Shown here: one piece after another, positions 53,582-62,485 of the stretch
Numbering within the stretch: position 1 is the stretch's first letter
Layout: each line of letters starts with the position of its first letter
From: Asticcacaulis sp. MM231
GTDB taxonomy: Bacteria; Pseudomonadota; Alphaproteobacteria; Caulobacterales; Caulobacteraceae
Assembly (NCBI RefSeq): GCF_964186625.1
Contig: NZ_OZ075108.1
Location: 372,001-436,000 of the forward strand
Direction: 5' to 3'
DNA: 64,000 bases
Notes under the pieces: model-generated
Told to the model about the DNA's origin: nothing
Databases searched by the model: none
Seen by the model: the letters and a program-made list of their open reading frames with translations, nothing else
Program-made: the position numbers and the translations under genes

Positions 53582-54010
53582 TTACCCACCAATATCCGAT
53601 GCGGCGATATCAGAGAAAAACACATTATAGGCGAACCACCCCTTGGGGGTCTTGAAGAAGACAAAGTTGAACTTCAAGGGCAATTCGGTACCGTAGGCCA
53701 CATATTGACGGAACACTAAAACGTCTGCGGACTGGGTTTCCTGCATAACGGCCCACTTAAGAGGGCCGCCGGCATAGCTAACAGCAAGTGACATCTGGGA
53801 GGCCAGGTTTTGCAGTTCCACCTTCTTTTCTGTCAAGCGCGGCAGGAAAATGGCGTTGGCGGCTTCCAGTGTTTTGCCGGCGCTGACACCCGTCATAAAG
53901 GCGTCGACCTTGGCGTCTATGTCCTTTTTATCTGCCGCTGAAATCTCGGCATGGGCCAGAACAGGCATGTCGAACAGCATAGCCAGTGACAGAATAAACG
54001 CGCGCAGCAT
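53582..54010 (-). CDS. Exported protein of unknown function
   Basis: 142 aa from MLRAFILSLAMLFDMPVLAHA at 54010, with GGGGA upstream. A signal peptide ends near residue 21. The mature region (ADKKDIDAKVDAFMTGVSAG, then WAVMQETQSADVLVFRQYVA and KFNFVFFKTPKGWFAYNVFF) looks like the small NTF2-like or DUF4864-type periplasmic proteins, but I cannot fix the family. It lies convergent to argJ and divergent from a DUF1330-like gene. Confidence 0.65.
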   Translation of the reverse strand: MLRAFILSLAMLFDMPVLAHAEISAADKKDIDAKVDAFMTGVSAGKTLEAANAIFLPRLTEKKVELQNLASQMSLAVSYAGGPLKWAVMQETQSADVLVFRQYVAYGTELPLKFNFVFFKTPKGWFAYNVFFSDIAASDIGG

Positions 54011-54139
54011 AATAAATCCCCCTGATATGGTTATGATCATGAACCCGTGACGGCTGCAAGGCAAGCGTGTTTATGATTTCGAAAGTGATGTGTCATATAA
54101 AGACAATGATTATCAAAGAGTTGCGTAAAGGGTGCGTGT

Positions 54140-54442
54140 ATGATCCAGATTGTGGTGCTTCTTTATGTTGGCGATGGTGGCATTGAGGCGCTCAGGACGC
54201 ACGAGGCAGAAATGGTGCCGCTTATCTACCGCCATGGCGGGCAGATTGTCTCAGCCTCGCACCCTTCTGCGCCGCGCCCCGGCGATCCGGACGAAATCCA
54301 TATTCTCCAGTTTCCAGACATGCAGGCATTTGACGACTTCAGAAACGATCCGGATTCGCTGTCGAAAATGGAACAGCGGCGGCACGCTATCCGCGATGCG
54401 CGCCTTTATATCACCGATCAGTTCGTGACCTATCTCGACTGA
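54140..54442 (+). CDS. DUF1330-like small protein
   Basis: 100 aa. The pattern IEALRTHEAEMVPLIYRHGG then IHILQFPDMQAFDDFRNDPD and IRDARLYITDQFVTYLD is that of the DUF1330 ferredoxin-like fold (dimeric alpha/beta barrel) family, whose members bind small molecules or act as monooxygenase-like proteins in various settings. Assignment is by pattern only. No signal peptide. It lies just before mutT. Confidence 0.6.
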   Translation: MIQIVVLLYVGDGGIEALRTHEAEMVPLIYRHGGQIVSASHPSAPRPGDPDEIHILQFPDMQAFDDFRNDPDSLSKMEQRRHAIRDARLYITDQFVTYLD

Positions 54443-54503
54443 GACCGTTTGCCTTGATGTGTTTTTTGTTTCAAAAGGGCTGAAACCGTCAGGAAAGCCT
54501 TTC

Positions 54504-54902
54504 ATGAAAACCGTTTTCGTCGTTGCCGCCGCGCTTGTTGATTCCGATGGTCGCGTGCTGATCGCTCAGCGCCCCGAAGGCAAGCAACTGGCCGGTCTGT
54601 GGGAGTTCCCCGGCGGCAAGGTCGAGCCGGGAGAGACGCCGGAAATCGCCCTGATCCGCGAACTCGAAGAAGAACTGGGCATTGCGGTCAAACAGGCCTG
54701 TCTGGCGCCGTTTGTCTTCGCCTCGCATACCTACGAGACCTTCCATTTGCTGATGCCACTGTATCTGATACGCCGCTGGGAAGGCGAGCCGGAAGCCAAG
54801 GAGCACAAGGCGATCAAGTGGGTGCGCCCCAACGATATGGGCAACTACCCCATGCCGCCGGCCGATGATCCTCTGGTCGCCTGGCTGCGCGATTTTATCT
54901 GA
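54504..54902 (+). CDS. mutT: 8-oxo-dGTP diphosphatase (Nudix hydrolase)
   Basis: 132 aa from ATG 54504, with AGGAAAG upstream. The Nudix box is complete at about residues 38-60 (GGKVEPGETPEIAL, RELEEELGI). MutT removes oxidised guanine nucleotides from the pool to prevent A:T to C:G mutations. Preceding LAGLWEFPGG and following TYETFHLLMPLYLI fit the MutT group. The stop overlaps the start of the next gene by one base. Confidence 0.93.
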   Translation: MKTVFVVAAALVDSDGRVLIAQRPEGKQLAGLWEFPGGKVEPGETPEIALIRELEEELGIAVKQACLAPFVFASHTYETFHLLMPLYLIRRWEGEPEAKEHKAIKWVRPNDMGNYPMPPADDPLVAWLRDFI

Positions 54903-55327
54903 TGCAAACGCCCGTTAATCTCTGGCTATGGCGCTATAAGAGTTCGCGCAGAGTATATAGTGGCTACCATTTTTTCGCTGACGCAGCGGCTTGCCAGCTA
55001 TTACTTACACATCTTGCCGATCCAAATTTCCGGAAGCTGAGCCTCGCGCTTGGCAGGGTGCATCCGACAATGCCGCTTATTCTGGCGCCTGCCGAAGTCA
55101 AATATGTCGGTTTTGATCGTTTGCGTCTCTTTAAGGATGCCGAAGCGGCTGAGACGATGCGCTCGGAAGAGGATGGCAGTTCTGTTGATGTGTATATCAA
55201 CGGCTATGACAGCCTAGCCGAAGGACTTGGCTATGTGCTTGAAGGACAATGGGATTTCCGTATGGATTTGCTTTCTTACTGGGGGCTTTTGTCAGAGAGC
55301 GAACGCAGTAAAAGTTATGGTTTTTGA
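54902..55327 (+). CDS. Hypothetical protein
   Basis: 141 aa. Its start codon uses the last base of the mutT stop (TGATG), so translation is coupled. Soluble, with no signal peptide or membrane helix. Conserved-looking stretches are NLWLWRYKSSRRVYSGYHFF and YVLEGQWDFRMDLLSYWGLL. I do not recognise the family. It is more AT-rich than its neighbours. Confidence 0.65.
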   Translation: MQTPVNLWLWRYKSSRRVYSGYHFFADAAACQLLLTHLADPNFRKLSLALGRVHPTMPLILAPAEVKYVGFDRLRLFKDAEAAETMRSEEDGSSVDVYINGYDSLAEGLGYVLEGQWDFRMDLLSYWGLLSESERSKSYGF

Positions 55328-55395
55328 TCATTAAGAGTTTTTAAAAACGCACTGTTAGCGTCTCTGGTGTACCGTCGTTATACGGAGGGCTGGCC

Positions 55396-55728
55396 ATGAC
55401 GCACGGGCCGACATATGGACGACGTGAAGCGGAACGCGAAGCCGAATTCCTGCGGCAGCGCATCGGGCTGGCATCCGAGCGTGCGCGCGGTCAGAGCGAG
55501 ATTTCCCATACTCTGAAGGTGCTCGCAACGATGAGCCTGATCGCGCTGGCCTTTTACATGGCGCTGGCGACCTTAAGCCCGTGGCCGGTCGGCTATACCT
55601 TGCGTCATATGGCAGCCTTCACTGGTTGCGACGCGACGGGCATGGTGCATTTGGCGCCGGCGCATCGCGGACAGCCGGGTTACTGGCAGGGCAATGACCC
55701 CGACCGCAACGGTATCGCCTGCGACTAA
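55396..55728 (+). CDS. Membrane-anchored excalibur-domain protein
   Basis: 110 aa. A short cytosolic N-terminus (REAEREAEFLRQRIGLASE) is followed by one membrane helix (TLKVLATMSLIALAFYMALA) and a C-terminal extracytoplasmic excalibur-like Ca-binding motif, NDPDRNGIACD, with a partner cysteine in FTGCDATG. The excalibur motif (DxDxDGxxCE) is usually found in surface nucleases and related envelope proteins. Its stop overlaps the convergent methyltransferase gene by four bases. Confidence 0.8.
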   Translation: MTHGPTYGRREAEREAEFLRQRIGLASERARGQSEISHTLKVLATMSLIALAFYMALATLSPWPVGYTLRHMAAFTGCDATGMVHLAPAHRGQPGYWQGNDPDRNGIACD

Positions 55729-56633
55729 AGTTTCCCCTCTTTAACGCCAAAAGCATCGGCCAGCCGCATCTTGGCCGAGCCCGGTCGCAACGGCTTCTGC
55801 TGGCTGTCGTGCGCCTTCCAGCCGGAGAGGGTGATGATCTCGAAGGTGGCCGGCACGCGGGCCTCATCGTCGGCGAAGCGCTCTAAATAGAGGGCGCAGG
55901 TCTTCTCAATAATAGCGCGGTTGAGCCCCTTGCGCGGGCGCTGGTGCAGCACATTGCTCTCGCCCATGGCGCGCAGGTCGGCCATCAGACGCAGAGGATG
56001 CGCGTAGGAGACCGTTACGCGGTCCAAATCGACCACCGGCATGTTGAAGCCGGTGCGTTTCAGAAGATCGATCAGGTCGGGGCTTTCGGCATAGGGGGCG
56101 ATGCGCGGGCCATAGCCGCCACGCACCTCAAGCTCGGCCTCCATCAGGCAGCCGCGCAGTTCCTTCAGGGTTTCGCCACCAAACAGCGTGCCGATGAACA
56201 AACCGTCCGGTCGCAGGGCGCGCCGCACCTGCACCAGCACGCCCGGCAGATCGTTGACAGTGTGCAGGCCCAGGCTGCTGACGATCAGGTTCAGGCTGTC
56301 GTCGCCGAAGGGCAGGGCTTCCTCGTCCATGATCAGGCGGGCGGTGCCGCTCTGTTGTGCGCTCAGGCGCGGCGACAGTTCGCCCTCGATCAGGAAGCCT
56401 ATCTTATCGGCTACTGGCGTGCCGACGATGGCGCGCCCGAAGCTGCCGTCGCGTGCGCCCATATCGAGCGCCACATCGAACTGGCGGTTGATGGCCGACA
56501 GCGTCTCGATAGTATCTTCAACCGCACGGTCGCGTAAAAATTGCGCTTGCGTGAAACCGGCCGCCGCGCGATCAAGACGGGAGGCCAGAAGGTTGCGGTC
56601 AAATAAACGGGGGGGAACGGACATATGGGGCAC
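55725..56633 (-). CDS. Class I SAM-dependent methyltransferase, BioC/NDUFAF5-like
   Basis: 302 aa. The SAM-binding motif I is seen in VALDMGARDGSFGRAIVG, the conserved acidic motif near MDEEALPFGDDSLNLIVSSLGL, and the downstream VQVRRALRPDGLFIGTLFGG. It resembles the BioC/NDUFAF5 group, where BioC makes malonyl-ACP methyl ester for biotin synthesis and NDUFAF5 modifies complex I; the precise role here cannot be told. It is divergent from comF, an arrangement shared by other alphaproteobacteria. Confidence 0.88.
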   Translation of the reverse strand: MPHMSVPPRLFDRNLLASRLDRAAAGFTQAQFLRDRAVEDTIETLSAINRQFDVALDMGARDGSFGRAIVGTPVADKIGFLIEGELSPRLSAQQSGTARLIMDEEALPFGDDSLNLIVSSLGLHTVNDLPGVLVQVRRALRPDGLFIGTLFGGETLKELRGCLMEAELEVRGGYGPRIAPYAESPDLIDLLKRTGFNMPVVDLDRVTVSYAHPLRLMADLRAMGESNVLHQRPRKGLNRAIIEKTCALYLERFADDEARVPATFEIITLSGWKAHDSQQKPLRPGSAKMRLADAFGVKEGKL

Positions 56634-56638
56634 TCGGA

Positions 56639-57463
56639 ATGCGACTGACCTCCCGTTTAGGCCAAATTCGTTCTGAGGTTAAGGCCTTTGTCGATGAACG
56701 GATGAGCCTGTCGCATCTGCGCGCCTTGCTGGGCCATATGCTCGATACCGTCTTTCCCCCGCACAGCTTCGATAACCATGAGGAGGCCGGGCCTCTGCCG
56801 CTGACGGGGGCCGGACTGGCGACGGAAGGCTGGTCGCGCGTGTGCTTTCTCGATCACGACGGCTGCGCCATGTGCGCACGTCCGTTTGAAGGCGGTCCGT
56901 TTCTTGGCGCCGATACGTTGTGCAGTTCCTGTTTCGACAAGCCCTTCCCGTTTTCCCAGGCGCGTGCCGCCTGTATCTATGATGAGGCGGTCAGCGGCTT
57001 GATCCTAGGCGTCAAGAACGGCGACCGGCTCGACCTGGCCCCCATGCTGACGCGCTGGCTGGAACGCGCCGGCGCCGATGTCATTCTGGCGGCCGATATC
57101 GTCATGCCGGTGCCGCTGCATCCGCGTCGCCTGCTGCATCGCCGCTATAATCAGGCGGCGGAACTGGCGCGGTCGGTAGCGCGGCGTCTGCAACGTACCT
57201 ATCTCGGCGATGCGCTGAAACGCACCCGCATGACCAATCAGCGTGGCAAGGGGGCGGAAGCGCGCTGGGAAAACGTCCGTGGCGCCATTGCGCTCAGCCC
57301 GCGTGGCGCGGCTCAGATCAGGGACAAACGCATCGTTCTGGTCGATGATGTCTTCGCCACCGGCGCCACGCTCAGGGCCTGCACCGCAACCCTGCTGAAA
57401 GGCGGCGCGGCGCGTGTCGATGTCTGTGTATTGGCGCGGGCGGTTCTGTCTTCAACTCTTTAA
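56639..57463 (+). CDS. ComF family phosphoribosyltransferase-like protein
   Basis: 274 aa. The N-terminal zinc finger is C76-x2-C79 ... C95-x2-C98 (DGCAMCARP, LCSSCFDK), and the C-terminal half is a phosphoribosyltransferase fold with the PRPP loop IVLVDDVFATGATLRACT. ComF proteins take part in natural transformation in some species; in others they have unknown cytosolic roles. It starts just after the divergent methyltransferase start and is followed by grxC 54 bp later. Confidence 0.92.
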   Translation: MRLTSRLGQIRSEVKAFVDERMSLSHLRALLGHMLDTVFPPHSFDNHEEAGPLPLTGAGLATEGWSRVCFLDHDGCAMCARPFEGGPFLGADTLCSSCFDKPFPFSQARAACIYDEAVSGLILGVKNGDRLDLAPMLTRWLERAGADVILAADIVMPVPLHPRRLLHRRYNQAAELARSVARRLQRTYLGDALKRTRMTNQRGKGAEARWENVRGAIALSPRGAAQIRDKRIVLVDDVFATGATLRACTATLLKGGAARVDVCVLARAVLSSTL

Positions 57464-57517
57464 TTTTGCGCTGTTTGCCCTATATTAAAAAAGTAATTTT
57501 CTTTCAGAGTAAAGTCC

Positions 57518-57772
57518 ATGCCCCAGATCGATGTCTATACCAAACCCTATTGTCCCTATTGCGAGCGCGCCAAGGCGTTGCTGGAAAAGAAGGGGGTCGA
57601 GTTCAATGAAATCGTCGCCTCGCACGATCCCGCTTTACGGGCTGAAATGAACGAACGTTCGGGGCGCCTGACCTATCCGCAGATATTTATCGGCGATACC
57701 CATGTCGGCGGCTGTGATGACCTGATGGCGCTCGAGTTGCGCGGCGGCCTCGATCCTTTACTGGCGGCCTGA
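57518..57772 (+). CDS. grxC: Glutaredoxin 3
   Basis: 84 aa, standard length. Active site C12-P-Y-C15 (KPYCPYCERAK), cis-Pro and glutathione-binding segment LTYPQIFIGDTHVGGCDDL. It reduces disulfides with glutathione in the cytosol, for example in ribonucleotide reductase. The stop overlaps the next gene by one base, so comF, grxC, the nitrilase gene and DUF1178 appear to form one operon. Confidence 0.96.
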   Translation: MPQIDVYTKPYCPYCERAKALLEKKGVEFNEIVASHDPALRAEMNERSGRLTYPQIFIGDTHVGGCDDLMALELRGGLDPLLAA

Positions 57773-58638
57773 TGTCGGCTGATATCCTCAATGTGGCGCT
57801 GATCCAGACGCGTACCCCGGCCCATCCGGCCGAGGCGCTGGAGCACGCGCGTCCGCTGCTGATGCAGGCCGCCAGCAATGGTGCGCAGTTCATCCTGCTG
57901 CCTGAATGCGCCAACCTGATGGAGGCGCGCAAGGAACAGAAGGCGCTGGTGGTCACCGGCGAGGATGAGGATGTTTTTATCCGAGGCGTGCGCGATCTGG
58001 CCAAACAGATGCGCGTTGAGATCCTGATCGGTTCGGCCATCGTGACATCCGGTGTGGATGAGAGGGAGCACTCCAGCAGCGATAGCGGTAGTCCAATGCG
58101 AAATGTGAACCGCACGCTGCTGATCAATACCCATGGTGATATCGTGGCGCGCTACGACAAGATCCACCTGTTCGATGCGGATACGCCCGACGGCAAGGTC
58201 TACCGCGAGAGTGCCTCGGTCAAACCGGGCGAGCAGGCGGTGATGGCCACGACGCCGTGGGGCGGTCTGGGTCTCAGCATCTGCTACGATGTTCGTTTCG
58301 CCCATCTTTACCGCACGCTGGCGAAGGCCGGCGCCAATATGATCGCCGTCCCCGCCGCCTTCACCGTGCCAACCGGCCGCGCCCATTGGGAAGTGCTGCT
58401 GCGCACCCGCGCCATCGAAACCGGCTGCTTCGTGCTGGCGCCGGCGCAGGGCGGATCACACGCCGATGGCCGCGTCACCTATGGTCATTCGCTGGTGGTC
58501 AATCCGTGGGGCGAGATTATCGCCCGGCTTGACCATGATCGTCCGGCGGTGCTGGAAGCGCAACTCGATTTCGGCGAGGTCGCCGCCGCACGTCAGGCCT
58601 TGCCGTCGTTGCGCCATGACCGGGATTTTTCCGTATGA
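57772..58638 (+). CDS. Carbon-nitrogen hydrolase (Nit2-type omega-amidase-like)
   Basis: 288 aa member of the nitrilase superfamily. The Glu-Lys-Cys triad is E45 (LLPECANL), K131 (RYDKIHLFD) and C172 (SICYDVRF). The group with this exact context (grx / nitrilase / DUF1178) resembles Nit2, which hydrolyses alpha-ketoglutaramate, or NitFhit-type deaminated glutathione amidase. No signal peptide. It overlaps the DUF1178 gene by four bases. Confidence 0.93.
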   Translation: MSADILNVALIQTRTPAHPAEALEHARPLLMQAASNGAQFILLPECANLMEARKEQKALVVTGEDEDVFIRGVRDLAKQMRVEILIGSAIVTSGVDEREHSSSDSGSPMRNVNRTLLINTHGDIVARYDKIHLFDADTPDGKVYRESASVKPGEQAVMATTPWGGLGLSICYDVRFAHLYRTLAKAGANMIAVPAAFTVPTGRAHWEVLLRTRAIETGCFVLAPAQGGSHADGRVTYGHSLVVNPWGEIIARLDHDRPAVLEAQLDFGEVAAARQALPSLRHDRDFSV

Positions 58639-59117
58639 TCCGTTATGCGTTGAAATGCATCATTGAGCACGAGTTCGAGGCCTGGTTTTCCTCGTCGAAT
58701 GGTTTTGACGAACAGGTGGCGCAAGGCCTTGTCGAATGTCCGATGTGCGGCTCGAAGGCCGTGACCAAGGCGATCATGGCGCCGATGGTGCGCACCACCA
58801 AGGACAAGGACGCGCCGGGCTCTCTGGCCGAAGCGCAACAGGCGGTGGCCGAGGCCCTGCATCGTCTGCGCCGTCATGTCGAGACCACGCATGATTATGT
58901 CGGTGACTGTTTCGCCGATGAGGCGCGTGACATCCATCAGGGCATGGCGCCCGACCGGCCGATCTATGGCGAAGCGACGCCGGACGAGGTGAGGGGGCTG
59001 GTCGAGGACGGTGTGCCGGTCGCGGCCCTGCCGGTTTTCAAGCCGGAGGCCGAAGAGGCGAAGGTGCAGCCGGTTGTGCCGGTCATTCCGCCGGCGATCG
59101 ACAAGAAATTGAATTAA
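58635..59117 (+). CDS. DUF1178 family protein
   Basis: 160 aa. The N-terminus MIRYALKCIIEHEFEAWFSS and the zinc-ribbon-like C35-x2-C38 (GLVECPMCGSK) are the DUF1178 hallmarks, followed by AEALHRLRRHVETTHDYVG. The domain occurs after a nitrilase-family gene in many alphaproteobacteria, as here, but its function is unknown. It ends at a bidirectional terminator. Confidence 0.93.
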   Translation: MIRYALKCIIEHEFEAWFSSSNGFDEQVAQGLVECPMCGSKAVTKAIMAPMVRTTKDKDAPGSLAEAQQAVAEALHRLRRHVETTHDYVGDCFADEARDIHQGMAPDRPIYGEATPDEVRGLVEDGVPVAALPVFKPEAEEAKVQPVVPVIPPAIDKKLN

Positions 59118-59152
59118 AAAAAAGCCTCCGGTGCGAAACCGGAGGCTTTTTT
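59118..59152. terminator. Bidirectional intrinsic terminator
   Basis: AAAAAAGCCTCCGGT and ACCGGAGGCTTTTTT form a perfect 15-bp stem with a 5-base loop, between the ends of the convergent DUF1178 and DUF4167 genes. Confidence 0.93.
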
Positions 59153-59156
59153 AATC

Positions 59157-60218
59157 TTAGGCCTCTTCCGAAGCGCTGGCGTCTTCCTTGCGCTTGCGCG
59201 GCGCGCGTTTGGGCTTGGCGGGCGCTTCTTCGGCAACAGGGGCCGCAGGTTCAGCGCTGACCGGTGTGGGACGGTGCAGGAAGGCCGGCAGTTGCGCGGC
59301 ATCCGCCGAGGCGTTGCTGCGTTCCTTGCGTTCGCGCTTCTCTCTTACCGGCGTCGCTTCAGCGGTAAGTTCAGGGGCCAACTCAACCTGCGCAGGACGC
59401 GGGGCGGCGCCGAGCGGCTGGGTCGAGGCGATAAAGGCCGGTGCGATATAGGCGTCTTCCGAAGGCGCCAGGCTGGCGGGTGCGCTAACAATCTGCTCCT
59501 GCTCGGCGAAGCGCTGCTGGCGGCGTCGCTCATAGCGTTCGCGGCGGGTTTCGCGGCGATTGCCGTTCTCATCGAACTGAGGATCGTTATCGCGCGGCGC
59601 ATTATCTCTGGGCGCATTGTCACGCGGTTGATTGTTGCTGCGTGGCTCGAACGAGCGCTGTTCGTTTCTTGGCTCGTTTCTTGGCTCGTTATTTCGCGGC
59701 TCGCGGTTGTCACGATCCTTGAAATTGCGGTTGTTGTCGCGATCACGATTGTTGCGGTTATCGCGGTCACGGTTGTTGTTGCGATCACGGTTGTTACCGT
59801 TGTCGCGGTTCTCATAGCGCGGCTCGTCGAAGCTCGGCTGGGGATCTTCGGGGCCGACGACGGTATTTTCATCGTCGTTGCCGTCGTTGTCCATCTCGTC
59901 ATCGTAATCGTCGAAGCCGTTGGAGAACGGATCGCGCTGCACGAATTCCGACACCGGACGGGTCGGTTGCATCTGGCGGATCATGCGGAAATAGTGTTCG
60001 GCATGTTGCAGATGGTTTTCGGCCAGTACGCGGTCGCCGGACGAGTTCGCATCACGCGCCAGTTGCTGGTACTTTTCGTAAATGGTCTGGGCATTGCCGC
60101 GGACCTTCGTACCTTCCGGGCCATTCAATTCGTAGGCTCGGTTGGGATTGTTCGAATTGCCAGCGGGTTTGCGGTTGCTACGGCTGCGTTGCCGTTTCAT
60201 GCCCCTGAAATCTTTCAT
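59157..60218 (-). CDS. DUF4167 family protein with Asn/Arg/Asp-rich low-complexity region
   Basis: 353 aa; a start six codons later at 60200 (MKRQRSRSNRKP) is also possible. The N-terminal DUF4167 domain is clear: QTIYEKYQQLARDANSSGDR and AENHLQHAEHYFRMI. The middle (about residues 100-220) is disordered and repeats short NRDR/NNRDRDN/EPRNE units; the C-terminus is Ala/Pro-rich and ends in a basic patch (KPKRAPRKRKEDAS). The family, typical of alphaproteobacteria, has no known function; a nucleic-acid-binding role is suggested by its basic ends. Confidence 0.9.
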   Translation of the reverse strand: MKDFRGMKRQRSRSNRKPAGNSNNPNRAYELNGPEGTKVRGNAQTIYEKYQQLARDANSSGDRVLAENHLQHAEHYFRMIRQMQPTRPVSEFVQRDPFSNGFDDYDDEMDNDGNDDENTVVGPEDPQPSFDEPRYENRDNGNNRDRNNNRDRDNRNNRDRDNNRNFKDRDNREPRNNEPRNEPRNEQRSFEPRSNNQPRDNAPRDNAPRDNDPQFDENGNRRETRRERYERRRQQRFAEQEQIVSAPASLAPSEDAYIAPAFIASTQPLGAAPRPAQVELAPELTAEATPVREKRERKERSNASADAAQLPAFLHRPTPVSAEPAAPVAEEAPAKPKRAPRKRKEDASASEEA

Positions 60219-60488
60219 GTGGTCTTATCGTCTCTCTTACGCTCCGCCTGTCGATGTGATGCAGGCGGCGATATGTGCTTAGAATTTCAAGGGACATCGT
60301 CAAAGCGGACCGGACGATAAGGAACCTTGCAATTGTCTTGGCTTTAAAGGATGCGCGGGGGTCATGCTTTTTTTGACCCGAAACCTCACGCTCTCACAGT
60401 CCCCTGGCGCGATAATGCCGCTTAAAGATTAAGTCGGGCGTGTTCACGAAGGGAGGAAGACAGGAATATGTCTAACCTCTCTGAAGCG

Positions 60489-61358
60489 TCATGCCAAGCG
60501 GAATTTTTGTGCCGGTTTTTGTCCGGTAACGACACGCGGCAGGTTGGACAGGTCAAGATAGGTCGTCACGTCATCAAAACCCGCATTTTTCATAAGGTTT
60601 TCAACGTCGGTCGCCTGGTCGAAACCGATTTCGAGATAGGCCATGCCGCCCGGTTTGAGCAGGCGGAAAATCTCCGGCGCCAGCACTTCGTAGGCCTCAA
60701 GGCCGGTTTGACCACCATCAAGCGCCAGAATCGGGTCGTGATTCTTGACCTCAGGATCGAGCGTGGGGATGACATCGGAACGGATATAGGGCGGATTGGA
60801 GGCCACGACATCGAAGGTTTCATCCTGCAGGCCTGAACCCCATGAGGTGCGCAGAAAGGCGGTCTGGCCTGTTAGGCCGAGATTGGCGGCATTGTCGCGC
60901 GCCACGGCCAGTGCATCCTCGCTGATGTCGGTGCCGAGCCCTTTTGCCGCCGGGCGCTCACTTAACACCGATAGCAGGATGGCGCCCGAGCCGGTGCCGA
61001 GGTCGGCGAGCTGGAAGCTGTCGCCGGGCAGGCTGCGCTTGAGGATCATATCGACGATGACCTCGGTTTCCGGCCGCGGGATCAGTACATGTTCGGACAG
61101 ATTCAACAGCAGTTTCCAGAAGCCCTTGCGGCCGAGGATGCGCGCCACCGGCATGCGCTTGATGCGCTTGTCAAGATAGCCGTCAAGTGTCGCTTCCTGC
61201 TCCTGCGTCAACTCACGATACGGATCGGTGAGGATATCGGCGCGGGTGGCGCCGGTGGCGGCCTCCAGCAGCAGGCGGGCATCGATGGCGGGGGATTCGA
61301 TCGAGGCGGCTTTGAGGCGCTGCTGCGCGCCGGTCCAGGCTTTGACGAGTGTGGTCAT
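60489..61358 (-). CDS. prmC: Peptide chain release factor N5-glutamine methyltransferase
   Basis: 289 aa. The SAM motif GTGSG lies at residues 121-125 and the catalytic NPPY at 188-191 (VVASNPPYIRSD). PrmC methylates the GGQ glutamine of release factors 1 and 2 to speed termination. The prfA gene, often just upstream, is not adjacent here: ubiG lies upstream behind a dispersed repeat. It precedes the DUF4167 gene on the same strand with a 270-bp gap that contains a GGGTC / GACCC hairpin but no gene. Confidence 0.95.
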   Translation of the reverse strand: MTTLVKAWTGAQQRLKAASIESPAIDARLLLEAATGATRADILTDPYRELTQEQEATLDGYLDKRIKRMPVARILGRKGFWKLLLNLSEHVLIPRPETEVIVDMILKRSLPGDSFQLADLGTGSGAILLSVLSERPAAKGLGTDISEDALAVARDNAANLGLTGQTAFLRTSWGSGLQDETFDVVASNPPYIRSDVIPTLDPEVKNHDPILALDGGQTGLEAYEVLAPEIFRLLKPGGMAYLEIGFDQATDVENLMKNAGFDDVTTYLDLSNLPRVVTGQKPAQKFRLA

Positions 61359-61370
61359 GAAAATCTCTTA

Positions 61371-61430
61371 TACCTCCCCGCTTCTGGGGAGGGCGACCGC
61401 GCCTGAAAGGCGTGGTGGTGGGGTGTCTTG
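61371..61430 (-). repeat. Dispersed intergenic repeat, copy 3 (inverted)
   Basis: Read on the minus strand it begins CAAGACACCCCACCACCACG, continues CCTTTCAGG and GGTCGCCC, and ends CCCCAGAAGCGGGGAGGTA. It matches the left half of the copy at 35771 and the start of the copy at 31223. It sits between ubiG and prmC. Confidence 0.5.
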
Positions 61431-61439
61431 TTTACGGAT

Positions 61440-62213
61440 TTAAAACGCGGCCGTAACCGGATATTTCGCGACCACCATGTAGTTCACATCGGTATCCTCC
61501 GACAAGGCCCATTCCTGCGTCAGCGGGTTATAAGTGACGCCGACGGGGGGCTCAGGCACCAGATCGGTACCGTCGAGGAAGGATGCGATCTCGCCAGGCA
61601 TCAGGAACTTGTTCCAGTCGTGTGTGCCCTTGGGTACCCATTGCAGCACATATTCGGCGCCGACTATGGCCAGGGCGTGCGCCTTGATGGTGCGGTTGAG
61701 CGTCGCCACGAAGAGCAGACCGCCTGGTTTCACCAGCGAAGCGCAGGTCTTGAGGAAGGCCTCCGGATCGCTGACGTGCTCGATCACCTCCATGGTCAGC
61801 ACCACATCGTAAAGCGGCTCACCCGAAGCGGCCAGTTGCTCGACCGTCTGGTTGAGGTAACGAATATCGAGCCCGCCCTGAGTGGCGTGGGCCGCCGCCG
61901 TGCCGATGTTCTTTTCCGAGGCATCGAGGCCGGTAACAGTAAAGCCCATGCGGCGCATCGGTTCGCTCAGCAGTCCGCCGCCGCAGCCAACATCGAGCAG
62001 GCGCAAGCCCCCAAACGGTGCGCGCTCGCGGAAACTGCGTTCGAAGTGCTCAAGGCAGGTCTCGCGGACGAACTTCACGCGGGTCGGGTTGAAGCGGTGC
62101 AAGGGCGCGAATTCCCCTTTGACGTCCCACCATTTGGCGGCCAGCGCCGAAAAGCGCGACACTTCGTCTTCGTCGATAGAAAAGCCGGCCGCGTTCCCAG
62201 AATCCGTTATCAT
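61440..62213 (-). CDS. ubiG: Ubiquinone O-methyltransferase UbiG
   Basis: 257 aa. SAM motif [19 protein letters not shown] and the UbiG-specific [20 protein letters not shown] near the start, then [16 protein letters not shown] and [16 protein letters not shown]. It carries out both O-methylations of ubiquinone synthesis. It is divergent from lysC, a pairing conserved in many alphaproteobacteria. Electrons from the EtfAB system in this window would enter the quinone pool that it helps make. Confidence 0.96.
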   Translation of the reverse strand: MITDSGNAAGFSIDEDEVSRFSALAAKWWDVKGEFAPLHRFNPTRVKFVRETCLEHFERSFRERAPFGGLRLLDVGCGGGLLSEPMRRMGFTVTGLDASEKNIGTAAAHATQGGLDIRYLNQTVEQLAASGEPLYDVVLTMEVIEHVSDPEAFLKTCASLVKPGGLLFVATLNRTIKAHALAIVGAEYVLQWVPKGTHDWNKFLMPGEIASFLDGTDLVPEPPVGVTYNPLTQEWALSEDTDVNYMVVAKYPVTAAF

Positions 62214-62485
62214 ATCCGAAGTCCTCCAAATCCCCTTGAATTTGGCAAGGGCAAGTGCCCGCCGTCACATGTAAACGTGCTAGCGCTTCGCTGTTTGAGC
62301 ACAGTGCTGCGAGCCCGCGCGGCACCTGAGCGCAAAATGTTTAGCGTTTCGGTCATTTTGACTGCCTATTTCTCATCTTTTGTCGCCGGAATCGGCCTTG
62401 CGGCACAGGGGCTTAACCGCTAATTAGGCCGCGCAATAAGTCAGGACAAGGATAGAACCCTGTCCGTCAGAAAGAAAGTGGCGAA

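Noticed and set aside
59274..60320. 348-codon rightward frame opposite DUF4167
   Set aside because: Arises from the repeated codons of the low-complexity region; translation is almost all Val/Ile/Ala/Arg repeats.
60468..60836. 122-codon rightward frame with a strong Shine-Dalgarno (AGGGAGG region) opposite prmC
   Set aside because: The ribosome site is good, but nearly the whole frame is antisense to prmC and encodes no known domain; kept as a possible short antisense transcript only.
62337..62423. 28-codon frame in the ubiG-lysC gap with a hydrophobic stretch
   Set aside because: No ribosome-binding site and no way to test conservation from this sequence; the gap is more likely the divergent promoter region.
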